From assembly GCF_900452385.1 (NCBI RefSeq), contig NZ_UGOA01000001.1, forward strand, positions 1,187,501 to 1,251,500: 64,000 nt of DNA, given 5' to 3'. Below, one piece after another: positions 46,869 to 56,387 of the stretch (position 1 is its first letter; each line of letters begins with the position of its first letter). This stretch comes from Legionella donaldsonii. Lineage in GTDB: Bacteria; Pseudomonadota; Gammaproteobacteria; Legionellales; Legionellaceae. The translations under genes were made by a program, and so were the position numbers. The notes under the pieces were generated by a model that had not been told where the DNA came from, ran no database searches, and worked only from the letters and a program-made list of their open reading frames with translations.

Positions 46869-49040
46869 TTGACAGTATTCTGCAGACAAGGGATCGTATT
46901 CTTAATACTGTTTAGTACGTTGCTTACCTCCTATGCCGGGTGGGTATTAAACAATCCTTATCCAGAAGACGAGCGTTTGCAGGAAATTTTTTATTCGTCT
47001 TTCAACGAGCAACCCAAAACACTGGATCCAGCTAAATCTTATTCCAGCAACGAATACCAATTCACATCGCAAATTTATGAGCCGGTACTGGAATATGATT
47101 ATTTGCTGCGTCCTTACAAACTGGTGCCTCTAAATGCCACCAGCATGCCGCAAGTGCGGTATTTCGATCGTTCAAACCGGGCGCTTTCCAATCCTGATGA
47201 CGGAGAGGTTGCTTATTCAAGCTACACCATTCATATCAAGCCAGGTATTTTCTTCCAACCGCATCCGGCTTTGGCGAAGGATGAAAAGGGTAATTACCGT
47301 TATCTTCAATTATCGGCTGATTATCTTGATGAGAACGATATCAGCAGTTTATCTGATTTCGAATATACAGGAACGCGAGAGCTTCTTGCCGATGATTATA
47401 TTTATGAAATCAAGCGGTTGGCCAATCCAGCGGTTAATTCGCCGATCTATGGGTTAATGAGTGAACACATCATTGGTTTTAGGGAGTTTGCCAGTATCTT
47501 GCCAATGATGATTAATCCGGATGATTTTGTCGATTTAAGAAAATATGGCATGGCTGGTTTGCGCAAAATTGATGATTACACGTTTGAGATTACCCTCAAG
47601 GGGCAGTACCCGCAATTTTTGTTTTGGCTGGCTATGCCTTTTTTTGCTCCAGTCCCCTGGGAAGCGGATCGTTTCTATTCACAACCTGGAATGGATGATA
47701 ATAATTTAGGGTTTGATTGGTATCCCGTTGGCACAGGCCCTTTCATGCTGAGTGAAAATAATCCGAACAAGCGGATGGTGCTGAGTAAAAATCCTAATTT
47801 TCGTGAGGACTATTTTCCTTCCCATGGTGGGCAAGAAGATAGGGATGCGGGTTATTTATCGCATGCCGGTGAGCGCCTGCCTTTAATTGATCAAGCTGTT
47901 TTTACCTTGGAAAAGGAATCGATCCCGAGATGGAATAAGTTCATGCAAGGTTATTATGATACGTCGGGAGTGAGTGAGGATAGCTTTGATCAGGCGATTC
48001 AAATCAGTTCGACGGGCGAACCAAGGCTCACATCCTCTATGGTTGCGAAGAAAATGACTTTGACCAAAACCACTGATCCAGCCATTTATTATTTGGGTTT
48101 TAACATGCTGGATAGTGTGGTCGGGGGAACTAGCGAGCGAGCACGCAAATTACGCTTAGCGATTTCGATTGCCGTCAATTTTGATGAGAATATTGCCATT
48201 TTTTATAACGGTCGTGGTAATCCTGCACAAGGTCCAATTCCACCGGGCATTTTTGGTTATAAGGAAGGAAAAGAAGGCATTAATCCTTATGTGTATCGAT
48301 GGGAAGGAGGCAGAGCAAAACGGCGTAATATTGCTGATGCCAGGGCTTTAATGCGTGAAGCAGGGTATCCAGGTGGACGCAATCCTAAAACGGGTAGAGC
48401 GTTAATTTTGCATTATGATGTACCCATCACGGGCGGACCCGATGATAAAGCGCAACTTGATTGGATGCGCAAGCAATTGGCTAAAATTGGCATTGATCTG
48501 AATGTACGGGCGACGCAGTATAATCGTTTTCAGGACAAGATGCGGAGTGGCAATGCGCAAATTTTTAGTTGGGGTTGGAACGCTGATTATCCTGATCCGG
48601 AAAATTTTTTATTCATGCTTTATACGGCAAATGGTAAGGTGAAACATGGCGGTGAAAACGCCGCTAATTATTCCAATCGTCGCTATGATCGTTTATTTGA
48701 ATTAATGAAGAATCATCCTAATGATCCGCAACGGCAATTACTCATTGATAAGATGGTTGAGATTGTCAGGCATGATGCACCTTGGGTGTGGGGAATCAAT
48801 TCGGAAACTTTGATTTTAAGTCAACAGTGGGTTTCAGCCACGAAGCCCAGCACCTTTAGTCGTAATACCCTGAAGTACCTTGCTGTTGATGTGGATTTGC
48901 GTAATGCATTACGGGATCGTTGGAACAAGCCGGTGTTTTGGCCCTTGGGTTTGTTATTGTTATTATTTGTTTTAACTTTACTACCCTTGTTGATTGCTTA
49001 TCGCCGCAAAGAGAAGCAGAGCGCTGTGAGAATCAAATGA
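46869..49040 (+). CDS. Peptide-type ABC substrate-binding protein (family 5) with C-terminal membrane anchor
   Basis: 723 residues from a TTG start with AGGA upstream. Signal peptide FLILFSTLLTSYAG. The family-5 (DppA/OppA/YejA) fold is shown by FNEQPKTLDPAKSYSSNEYQ near residue 38, YPVGTGPFMLSENN near 285 and the C-terminal FSWGWNADYPDPENFLFMLY. The large insertions match the YejA-like group. Unusually, the last ~35 residues hold a transmembrane helix (FWPLGLLLLLFVLTLLPLLI) followed by a basic tail, so the protein is anchored in the inner membrane. It overlaps the first permease by ATGA. It captures peptides or other oligomers; the ligand is unknown. Confidence 0.85.
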   Translation: MTVFCRQGIVFLILFSTLLTSYAGWVLNNPYPEDERLQEIFYSSFNEQPKTLDPAKSYSSNEYQFTSQIYEPVLEYDYLLRPYKLVPLNATSMPQVRYFDRSNRALSNPDDGEVAYSSYTIHIKPGIFFQPHPALAKDEKGNYRYLQLSADYLDENDISSLSDFEYTGTRELLADDYIYEIKRLANPAVNSPIYGLMSEHIIGFREFASILPMMINPDDFVDLRKYGMAGLRKIDDYTFEITLKGQYPQFLFWLAMPFFAPVPWEADRFYSQPGMDDNNLGFDWYPVGTGPFMLSENNPNKRMVLSKNPNFREDYFPSHGGQEDRDAGYLSHAGERLPLIDQAVFTLEKESIPRWNKFMQGYYDTSGVSEDSFDQAIQISSTGEPRLTSSMVAKKMTLTKTTDPAIYYLGFNMLDSVVGGTSERARKLRLAISIAVNFDENIAIFYNGRGNPAQGPIPPGIFGYKEGKEGINPYVYRWEGGRAKRRNIADARALMREAGYPGGRNPKTGRALILHYDVPITGGPDDKAQLDWMRKQLAKIGIDLNVRATQYNRFQDKMRSGNAQIFSWGWNADYPDPENFLFMLYTANGKVKHGGENAANYSNRRYDRLFELMKNHPNDPQRQLLIDKMVEIVRHDAPWVWGINSETLILSQQWVSATKPSTFSRNTLKYLAVDVDLRNALRDRWNKPVFWPLGLLLLLFVLTLLPLLIAYRRKEKQSAVRIK

Positions 49041-50017
49041 TGACCTATTATTTATTGCGTCGTATTGTTTATGCCATTCCTATCTTGCTGGGTATTAACG
49101 TGATCACTTTCGCCTTATTTTTTATGGTGAATTCACCGGATGATATGGCGCGTATGCAGTTAGGCCAAAAATATGTGAAGCCAGCAGCGATTATGCAGTG
49201 GAAAGTGCAACGAGGCTATGATTTGCCTCTTTTTTATAACGCTGAAAAATCAGGACTCAAACAAGTGACAGAGACTCTTTTTTTCCAAAAATCACTGCGC
49301 TTGTTTGCTTTTGATTTTGGCATTTCTGATGGCGGCAGAGATATCAGCTATGATATTTCCCATCGCATGTGGCCTAGTTTGGCGATTGCGATTCCTATCT
49401 TACTGTTTGGGATGCTGGCTGATATTATTTTTGCGATGTCGATGGCTTTTTTTCGCACAACCTACCTGGATTTAAGTGGTGTTGTTATTTGCATTATCCT
49501 CATGTCCATTTCCAGTCTTTTTTATATTATCGGCGGCCAATATATTTTCGGTAAGGTACTGCGATTAGTTCCTATCTCTGGGTATGATGATGGTTTAGAT
49601 AGTATTAAATTTATTGTTTTGCCAGTACTCGTTGCAGTCTTGGCGGGGGTAGGCGCCGGTTCGCGATGGTACCGCACGTTATTTTTGGAAGAAATGAATA
49701 AGGATTATGTGAAAACAGCACGTGCAAAAGGATTATCAGAATCAATCGTCTTGTTTCGTCATGTGCTAAAAAATGCACTTTTACCTATTCTGACGGGTGT
49801 TGTTGTGATTATTCCTTCCTTATTTATGGGAAGTTTAGTGCTGGAATCATTTTTTGGCGTGCCAGGATTAGGCAGCTATATTATTGATGCGATTCAGCAA
49901 CAGGATTTTGCTATTGTCAGGGCTATGGTGTTCTTAGGGTCAATTCTCTACATTGTAGGCTTAATCTTGACTGATATTTCCTACACGCTAGTTGATCCGC
50001 GAGTGAGGTTGGGCTGA
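49037..50017 (+). CDS. Peptide-type ABC transporter permease 1 (DppB/YejB-like)
   Basis: 326 residues from the ATG at 49037, which overlaps the binding-protein stop. Typical N-terminus MMTYYLLRRIVYAIPILLGI and the EAA loop MNKDYVKTARAKGLSESIVL and then FRHVLKNALLPI. About six membrane segments. Length and features match DppB/YejB. An open frame upstream of 49037 belongs to no independent gene. Confidence 0.9.
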   Translation: MMTYYLLRRIVYAIPILLGINVITFALFFMVNSPDDMARMQLGQKYVKPAAIMQWKVQRGYDLPLFYNAEKSGLKQVTETLFFQKSLRLFAFDFGISDGGRDISYDISHRMWPSLAIAIPILLFGMLADIIFAMSMAFFRTTYLDLSGVVICIILMSISSLFYIIGGQYIFGKVLRLVPISGYDDGLDSIKFIVLPVLVAVLAGVGAGSRWYRTLFLEEMNKDYVKTARAKGLSESIVLFRHVLKNALLPILTGVVVIIPSLFMGSLVLESFFGVPGLGSYIIDAIQQQDFAIVRAMVFLGSILYIVGLILTDISYTLVDPRVRLG

Positions 50018-50018
50018 G

Positions 50019-51338
50019 ATGGAACTCTTATGGACCGATCAGTGTTTTCTTGGCGTGTTAATCATTAGTTTAATAATCACGCTTTTCAGTTTACGTAAAG
50101 TGCATACGAGACAGGCCTTTAAGCGCATTTTTAGAAGGCCTCTGGCTGTAAGTGCCGGTATTGTCCTGTGTTTTTTTCTCGCTATTGGTGTTATCGATTC
50201 CATTCATTTGCACCAAAACGACTCTGTGCTAGATCGAGTAATGGCACCGTTGGGAGACAGTTTTGAAAAGACCTATTCAGCCCCGTTAGCACTAAATTTA
50301 TACAGTGTGGAAACAATTTTGGTTGGCGATAAAGTAGAGCAGGTCTATCCTCGTTTAAAATACCCACCTGCCCAGATAAAAAATGAGGCCGATAAATTCT
50401 GGCGAATTAAACAACTATTCGGGAAGGCATTGGCATGGAGTGTTAGCCTGACTCTAGTACTTTGGTTGCTTATGATTACAGCTAAGAGGGTTACCAATAA
50501 GCGCTGGCACTTTACCCCCAAAAAAGCCGGTTTGGCTGCTCTAGTGACCTTTTTCTTATGTGTTATGGTTTTACTCTATAGTTATTGGCTGTCGCGGGAA
50601 TTGCATCTTTTAGGTACTGGAAAAATCGGGCAGGATATTTTTTATTACACGGTAAAAAGTATTCGTACCGGTCTTATCATCGGTATTCTGACAACCTTGT
50701 TTATGTTGCCTCTGGCTTTAATACTCGGCATAGCAGCAGGTTACTTTGGTGGCATCGTTGACGATCTTATTCAATATCTTTATACCACACTTAGTTCAAT
50801 TCCTGGTGTATTGCTGATTACTGCGTCGGTATTATCGATGCAGACCTATATTGCCAATCACCCGCAACAATTTTCCACCCTGAGTAAAAATGCCGATGCG
50901 CGTTTATTTGCGTTGTGTCTGATTTTGGGAGTAACCAGCTGGACCAGTTTATGCCGCTTGCTTCGTGCTGAAGCCTTAAAGCTTAGAGAAGTGGATTACG
51001 TGATGGCTGCCCGTGCTTTGGGGAGTAGTTCTTTGACTATACTGCGTAAACATTTACTGCCCAATGTCATGCACATTGTATTAATTACCCTGGTGTTGGA
51101 TTTTAGTTTTTTGGTGCTTGCTGAAGCGGTACTTTCTTATGTCGGTGTTGGGGTTTCACCAATGACTATCAGCTGGGGCAACATGATCAACGGTGCCCGG
51201 TTAGAGTTGGCAAGGGAGCCCCTTGTTTGGTGGCCCATGATCTCAGCGTTCGCTTTTATGTTTACCCTCGTTTTAGCGTCTAACCTTTTTGCTGATGCAC
51301 TACGAGATGCGTTTGATCCGCATCAAGCAAGAGCTTAG
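50019..51338 (+). CDS. Peptide-type ABC transporter permease 2 (DppC/YejE-like)
   Basis: 439 residues, longer than DppC (300) because of an extra N-terminal membrane region and a periplasmic loop (residues ~60-140), as in YejE-like proteins. EAA loop LREVDYVMAARALGSSSLTI followed by LRKHLLPNVMHIVL is near residue 325. The C-terminus LASNLFADALRDAFDPHQAR is typical. It starts 1 nt after permease 1. No ATPase gene follows; the next gene is on the other strand. Confidence 0.9.
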   Translation: MELLWTDQCFLGVLIISLIITLFSLRKVHTRQAFKRIFRRPLAVSAGIVLCFFLAIGVIDSIHLHQNDSVLDRVMAPLGDSFEKTYSAPLALNLYSVETILVGDKVEQVYPRLKYPPAQIKNEADKFWRIKQLFGKALAWSVSLTLVLWLLMITAKRVTNKRWHFTPKKAGLAALVTFFLCVMVLLYSYWLSRELHLLGTGKIGQDIFYYTVKSIRTGLIIGILTTLFMLPLALILGIAAGYFGGIVDDLIQYLYTTLSSIPGVLLITASVLSMQTYIANHPQQFSTLSKNADARLFALCLILGVTSWTSLCRLLRAEALKLREVDYVMAARALGSSSLTILRKHLLPNVMHIVLITLVLDFSFLVLAEAVLSYVGVGVSPMTISWGNMINGARLELAREPLVWWPMISAFAFMFTLVLASNLFADALRDAFDPHQARA

Positions 51339-51345
51339 AGTTTCT

Positions 51346-51410
51346 AGAAGTGTCTGTCCGGTTTTGTTTAAAGTTCGCACTTCTGTCAAAACCGGAAGCG
51401 CTCGTTTTTT
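51346..51410 (+). terminator. Interleaved inverted repeats and T-run after ABC permease operon
   Basis: A 10-bp perfect pair TCCGGTTTTG / CAAAACCGGA (51357-51366, 51387-51396) is followed by a CGTTTTTT tract ending at 51410, a plausible terminator. A second 7-bp pair AGAAGTG / CACTTCT (51346-51352, 51378-51384) interleaves with it, so the two stems are mutually exclusive or form a pseudoknot. Confidence 0.5.
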
Positions 51411-51526
51411 CAATCGGTCAGATTAAGTAGAAACTAATTCCTGTTTAGGCAAGCTATACCGAGTTTATTGGCCAGTTGTTATATTGCTTTTAAACTCGGC
51501 AGGGGCTTTCTTTCCAAGCACAAAAA

Positions 51527-51769
51527 TTAATGGTTTTTCTTCTTGGCATTATTGTCGCCTAATAGCCACTCCACAGTGACTGCCAGTTCATCAGCAATAG
51601 TTTGAATAGATTTGGATTCAAAAACGACGCCATGCAATAGTGCTTCAATTTTAAATTTGGGTAATTTAAATAGTTTGGAGCATGCCTGAACTCGCTCAGT
51701 CATTAAACTGGGAACGCCAATTGCATCTAATTCACCCATCAAACGCTCAGATAATAATTTGTTAGACAT
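51527..51769 (-). CDS. Small protein with helix-turn-helix-like C-terminus
   Basis: 80 residues with a strong GAGGAG site before the ATG. The C-terminal part IQTIADELAVTVEWLLGDN resembles the end of Cro/C1-type HTH domains (ADxLxVSxxWLLG). The N-terminal half (LLSERLMGELDAIGVPSLMT) fits the preceding helices of such regulators, and KPKFKIEALLHGVVF lies between. It may be a small DNA-binding regulator, possibly phage-derived. Its target is unknown; it is divergent from the solute-binding protein gene at 51916. Confidence 0.65.
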   Translation of the reverse strand: MSNKLLSERLMGELDAIGVPSLMTERVQACSKLFKLPKFKIEALLHGVVFESKSIQTIADELAVTVEWLLGDNNAKKKNH

Positions 51770-51915
51770 GATAGTCTCCTCTTGATTTACTTTTAGTGTA
51801 AAACACGTAAGCTTAAGAATTGATTAAGTTAAAATCTGGAGGAGTTAGCTATTATTAGCTTATAAGTGATTGGTGTTTTGTATTTTGTATAAGCTCATTG
51901 AGGTGAGAGTTAAGA

Positions 51916-52707
51916 ATGGATAATGGATTTTCCCCAAAAACAAAAGGTGGCTACCCGAAATGGGCTAATATTTTTATTGGCGTATGGTTTTTTACTTGGC
52001 TATCCAGTTATGCCTATGCAGATATTCGCGTGGGAACTGTTAAATTTGATCCGCCCTATGTTCTTTCCCTCGACCAGGGTTTTGAAATTCAATTGATAAA
52101 ACTCATTTGTCAACGAATGAATCAGCAATGCACTTTGATACAAATGCCTTATTACCAACTGTTTGAGGAGTTACTGAAGGGGTCTATAGACATAGGTATT
52201 GACAGTATTCCTTTTTACCTCTCCTCCTCGGGTGGCGATCCCTATATTTATTCTTACCCTTATTTACTTAGTAAGGGACAATTTGTCGTTTTAAGAAGTA
52301 GCAAAATTAATGCTATCAAGGATATACCGCAGGGATCCACCGTTGGACTAGTTAAAGAGAGTGGGGAACCTGGTCGCGGATTATTTTATCGCTTTTTCGT
52401 TGCCAAATACGGTAACACATTTCAGGTTAAACTTTTTGACGATATAGAATCGCTCATCAGTGATTTGTCTAGCGGAAATGTTACTGCGGTATTTTTGGAT
52501 AATAACGAAGCGAATTACTGGGAACTTAATGGCGGGGATCAGTTTGATGCGCTTGAAACCCCTATGAAAGTTGCTGATGGAATTGGCATTGTTGCTTTGC
52601 CCCAAAACCAAGCGTTAATAAACAGTATTAACCAACAATTAATCAACATAGAAAGTGGAAGTGCTTACATTAATTTGTATAACACCTATTTCCATATGGG
52701 GGATTAA
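51916..52707 (+). CDS. Periplasmic amino acid-type binding protein (SBP family 3)
   Basis: 263 residues. N-terminal hydrophobic segment (WANIFIGVWFFTWLSSYAYA) acts as signal peptide. The family-3 fold is indicated by IRVGTVKFDPPYVLSLDQGF near residue 36, GSIDIGIDSIPF and GSTVGLVKESGEPG. No permease or ATPase is adjacent, so it is an orphan binding protein, as is common in Legionella. GAGGTGAG precedes the ATG. The ligand cannot be deduced. Confidence 0.8.
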   Translation: MDNGFSPKTKGGYPKWANIFIGVWFFTWLSSYAYADIRVGTVKFDPPYVLSLDQGFEIQLIKLICQRMNQQCTLIQMPYYQLFEELLKGSIDIGIDSIPFYLSSSGGDPYIYSYPYLLSKGQFVVLRSSKINAIKDIPQGSTVGLVKESGEPGRGLFYRFFVAKYGNTFQVKLFDDIESLISDLSSGNVTAVFLDNNEANYWELNGGDQFDALETPMKVADGIGIVALPQNQALINSINQQLINIESGSAYINLYNTYFHMGD

Positions 52708-52713
52708 TCGATC

Positions 52714-52747
52714 ATAAATAACAGTCATTGTGCAAAATGTTATTTAT
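52714..52747 (+). terminator. Stem-loop after SBP gene
   Basis: A perfect 10-bp inverted repeat ATAAATAACA / TGTTATTTAT (52714-52723, 52738-52747) with a 14-nt loop lies 7 bp after the stop. AT-rich with no clear U-tract, so weak. Confidence 0.35.
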
Positions 52748-52884
52748 TACAGCGTCATGTGTTTTGTTCCAAAGATGCGACAGCCTGTGAAAACGTGATC
52801 TACCATTTTTTGGTGTTTTCATGCTTGCTCTACCTGGTTGTCTTCGGTAGAGTGCAGTCATCATTTTGGGGATAGGTCTTTCTT

Positions 52885-55800
52885 ATGCAACCGCGATTCG
52901 TTCATTTACGCGTCCATACAGAGTTTTCGATGGTTGATGGTTTAGTACGCATTAAACCATTGATGAAAACCCTTGTTGAAAAAGGGATGAATGCAGTTGC
53001 TGTTACCGATTTTTGTAATCTCTTTGCTGCTGTTAAAGTATTTAAAGCAGCGATTGAACGGGGAGTCAAGCCTATTATTGGTGGCGATTTGCCTTGTCAT
53101 GATCCGGAAAATCCTGAGCAACTGTCGTCTCTCGTTCTCTTGTGTCAAAATGAAACTGGTTACCGCAATCTAACCCGTTTGGTGTCGAAAGCGTATCAAG
53201 AAGGGCAATACCAGGGACAACCACGCGTTCATCACGATTGGATAGCCGCGTATTCCGAAGGGTTGATTGCGTTATCAGGTGGCCGTAAGGGCTCCATCGG
53301 TAAAGCCTTGTTGGCAGGTGATGAGCCAGGTGCTTATGATCTGGCCAAATCGTTTGCAGCAGTCTTTCCCAATCGTTTTTATTTGGAAATACAGCGGACC
53401 GATCGCACCGATGAGTCAGAGTATAATGAGCGTATTGTTGCTTTGGCCGAGGAGCTGCATTTACCTCTGGTTGCTACAAATGATGTGTGTTTTATCGCAA
53501 AAGATGATTTTGAGGCGCACGAGGCGCGTGTTTGTATCCACGAAGGATTGAGTCTTGCTGATCCCAGACGTAATCAACAATATAGTGCAGCACAATATTT
53601 ACGCTCAGCAGACGAAATGGTTGAGTTGTTTAAAGATTTACCACAGGCGATAGAAAATACCGTCGAAATCAGTAAACGTTGTACCTTAAAACTTGATTTA
53701 GGCAACAATTATTTACCTAATTTTCCCATTCCTGACGGCTCAACGGTTGAAGAGTACTTATCCCAATTATCAAAACAGGGTTTGGAGGAACGCCTTGCCC
53801 TGATTTTTCGTAATCAACCACCAGACCTCATTCAGAGCGCCCGTTTGCCCTATGACAGGCGGTTGCAAATCGAGCTTGATGTCATCAATGCGATGGGTTT
53901 CCCCGGATATTTCTTGATTGTGGCTGACTTTATCCAGTGGGCAAAACAAAATGGCGTACCTGTAGGGCCAGGCAGAGGTTCGGGAGCTGGTTCCTTAGTA
54001 GCGTATGCGCTAAAAATTACCGATCTCGATCCCTTGCAGTATGAACTACTCTTTGAGCGTTTTCTAAATCCAGAGCGTGTATCGATGCCGGATTTCGATA
54101 TTGATTTTTGCATGGAAGGGCGCGATAGGGTTATTGATTATGTTGCTGAGAAATATGGTCGGCAAAGTGTGTCGCAAATCATTACCTTCGGTACAATGGC
54201 TGCCAAGGCAGTTGTGCGTGATGTAGGCCGTGTATTGGGGCATCCCTATGGTTTTGTCGATAAACTTGCCAAATTAATTCCCTTTGAAATTGGGATGACG
54301 TTAAGCAAGGCTCTCGAGGATGAAGAGGAGTTACGGCGCCGTTATCAGGATGAGGAAGAGGTCAAAGAGTTGTTTGATTTGGCCCTAAAACTGGAGGGTA
54401 TTACTCGTAACGCCGGTAAACATGCGGGCGGTGTGGTAATCGCACCGTCGAAGCTAACCGACTTTACCGCTATTTATTGTGAACAAAACTCCACTCAGAT
54501 AGTCAGTCAATTTGACAAAGATGATGTCGAAGCAGCCGGGCTGGTAAAATTCGACTTTTTGGGTTTACGAACCCTGACCATCATTGATTGGGCACTTGCC
54601 ATCGTTAATAAGCAGAAGCGAGAGCAAGGGGAATCAGCTATTGATATCAGTATGATTCCAACCGATGATGAGAAGACCTTTGATCTTTTGAAAGCCTGTC
54701 AAACCACGGCCGTATTCCAGCTGGAATCCCGTGGTATGAAAGAATTAATCCATCGCCTGCAGCCGGACTGTTTTGAAGATATTATTGCGTTGGTCGCACT
54801 TTTTCGCCCTGGGCCTTTGCAGTCAGGGATGGTGGATGATTTTATTGATCGAAAACATGGCAGAGCAAAAGTCGAGTACCCTCATCCTGATCTGGAACCT
54901 ATTTTAAAGCCTACGTATGGTGTCATTCTTTATCAGGAACAGGTGATGCAAATTGCCCAGGTATTAGCCAATTATACCTTGGGTGCTGCAGATTTACTCC
55001 GTCGTGCTATGGGCAAGAAAAAACCAGAAGAAATGGCACAACAACGAACCATTTTTACTGAAGGAGCTACAGCGCGTGGCGTTAGCGAGCAAACCGCTAC
55101 CTATATTTTTGACTTAATGGAAAAATTTGCCGGTTATGGTTTTAACAAATCACATTCAGCCGCCTATGCCTTGGTTGCTTACCAAACTGCCTGGCTGAAA
55201 GCACATTATCCCGCAGCCTTTATGGCGGCGGTTATGTCATCTGATATGGATAATACCGATAAGGTAGTGACCTTTATTGATGAGTGTGGACAAATGAAGC
55301 TCAATGTTTTACCTCCTGGTATTAATACATCAAGCTATCAATTTACTGTCGCTGATAATCAGACCATTCTGTATGGACTAGGTGCTATCAAAGGGGTCGG
55401 GGAAGCTGCAATTAATTGTATTGTTGACGAACGAAAAGCGGCTGGCTCTTATCCAGGATTATTTAGTTTTTGCCAACGGTTGGATTTACGCAAAGTCAAC
55501 CGCCGTGTTCTGGAAGCCCTGATTAAAGCGGGGGCCATGGATGAGTGGCATGTTGATCGTGCGGTTCTCTATGCATCCCTTGAAAAAGCGTTAAAGGTAG
55601 CAGATAAGACCCACCAAAACCAAAACAGCGGTCAGACTGATTTATTCGCTTTATTAGAAGATGTAAGTAATCAGGAAGATTATGTTGCCTGTAAACCCTG
55701 GCCTGAAATGCAACGCTTAAATGGCGAAAAAGAAACACTGGGCCTTTATTTATCGGGGCATCCAGCACAGCAATATTGCCAGGAATTTAAAGGATTTATC

Positions 55801-56331
55801 AGTTTGATCGCACGACTCAATCCGGCAGCAAGCAAAAAGGCTATGCTATGTGGATTGGTCACTGCAATCAGACGAGTGATGACTAAGCGAGGTAAAAAGC
55901 TAACAATTATTGGTTTGGAGGATTCTACTGCCAAATTGGACGTTGTTGTTTTTTCCGAAGTGTATGAAGCCTTACAAACGGATGTCCAAACTGGACAGAT
56001 GATCGTTGTTGAGGGTGAAATCGCTACTGATGATTATAGTGGTGGCGTCAAAATGACAGCGAATCAATTATATACGATAGAGGAAGCCCGTACGCGTTTT
56101 GCTAAATGCCTCCTATTATCCATGACCGCTGCCGACGGAGATAGACTTCCAGCCTTGCAATCCATTTTAAAGGCTAACCAGGGAGGTTGTGTGGTACAAA
56201 TTCGTTATTCCAACACCAATGCCAACGCTACCTTGACTATGGGTACAAAGTGGTGCGTTAAACCGAGTGATGAACTAGTCCTTCTACTAGCTGATTTATT
56301 GGGCCCCGATAAAGTGCAAGTAACCTATTAG
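52885..56331 (+). CDS. dnaE: DNA polymerase III alpha subunit
   Basis: 1148 residues, normal for DnaE1. N-terminal PHP domain (FVHLRVHTEFSMVDGLVRI), palm domain with catalytic acidic residues in MPDFDIDFCMEGRDRVIDYV near residue 400 and in VKFDFLGLRTL near 555, GPGRGSGAGSLVAYAL, the beta-clamp binding peptide near 920 (GQTDLFALLED), then an OB fold (ARLNPAASKKAMLCGLVTAI). It is the replicative polymerase rather than the error-prone DnaE2, judged by length and full C-terminus. Confidence 0.97.
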   Translation: MQPRFVHLRVHTEFSMVDGLVRIKPLMKTLVEKGMNAVAVTDFCNLFAAVKVFKAAIERGVKPIIGGDLPCHDPENPEQLSSLVLLCQNETGYRNLTRLVSKAYQEGQYQGQPRVHHDWIAAYSEGLIALSGGRKGSIGKALLAGDEPGAYDLAKSFAAVFPNRFYLEIQRTDRTDESEYNERIVALAEELHLPLVATNDVCFIAKDDFEAHEARVCIHEGLSLADPRRNQQYSAAQYLRSADEMVELFKDLPQAIENTVEISKRCTLKLDLGNNYLPNFPIPDGSTVEEYLSQLSKQGLEERLALIFRNQPPDLIQSARLPYDRRLQIELDVINAMGFPGYFLIVADFIQWAKQNGVPVGPGRGSGAGSLVAYALKITDLDPLQYELLFERFLNPERVSMPDFDIDFCMEGRDRVIDYVAEKYGRQSVSQIITFGTMAAKAVVRDVGRVLGHPYGFVDKLAKLIPFEIGMTLSKALEDEEELRRRYQDEEEVKELFDLALKLEGITRNAGKHAGGVVIAPSKLTDFTAIYCEQNSTQIVSQFDKDDVEAAGLVKFDFLGLRTLTIIDWALAIVNKQKREQGESAIDISMIPTDDEKTFDLLKACQTTAVFQLESRGMKELIHRLQPDCFEDIIALVALFRPGPLQSGMVDDFIDRKHGRAKVEYPHPDLEPILKPTYGVILYQEQVMQIAQVLANYTLGAADLLRRAMGKKKPEEMAQQRTIFTEGATARGVSEQTATYIFDLMEKFAGYGFNKSHSAAYALVAYQTAWLKAHYPAAFMAAVMSSDMDNTDKVVTFIDECGQMKLNVLPPGINTSSYQFTVADNQTILYGLGAIKGVGEAAINCIVDERKAAGSYPGLFSFCQRLDLRKVNRRVLEALIKAGAMDEWHVDRAVLYASLEKALKVADKTHQNQNSGQTDLFALLEDVSNQEDYVACKPWPEMQRLNGEKETLGLYLSGHPAQQYCQEFKGFISLIARLNPAASKKAMLCGLVTAIRRVMTKRGKKLTIIGLEDSTAKLDVVVFSEVYEALQTDVQTGQMIVVEGEIATDDYSGGVKMTANQLYTIEEARTRFAKCLLLSMTAADGDRLPALQSILKANQGGCVVQIRYSNTNANATLTMGTKWCVKPSDELVLLLADLLGPDKVQVTY

Positions 56332-56387
56332 CAAGCATCGGTTGAACGCGTCCCCCAACAGGGTGGTTATAGGGGACGTACCTAGGC

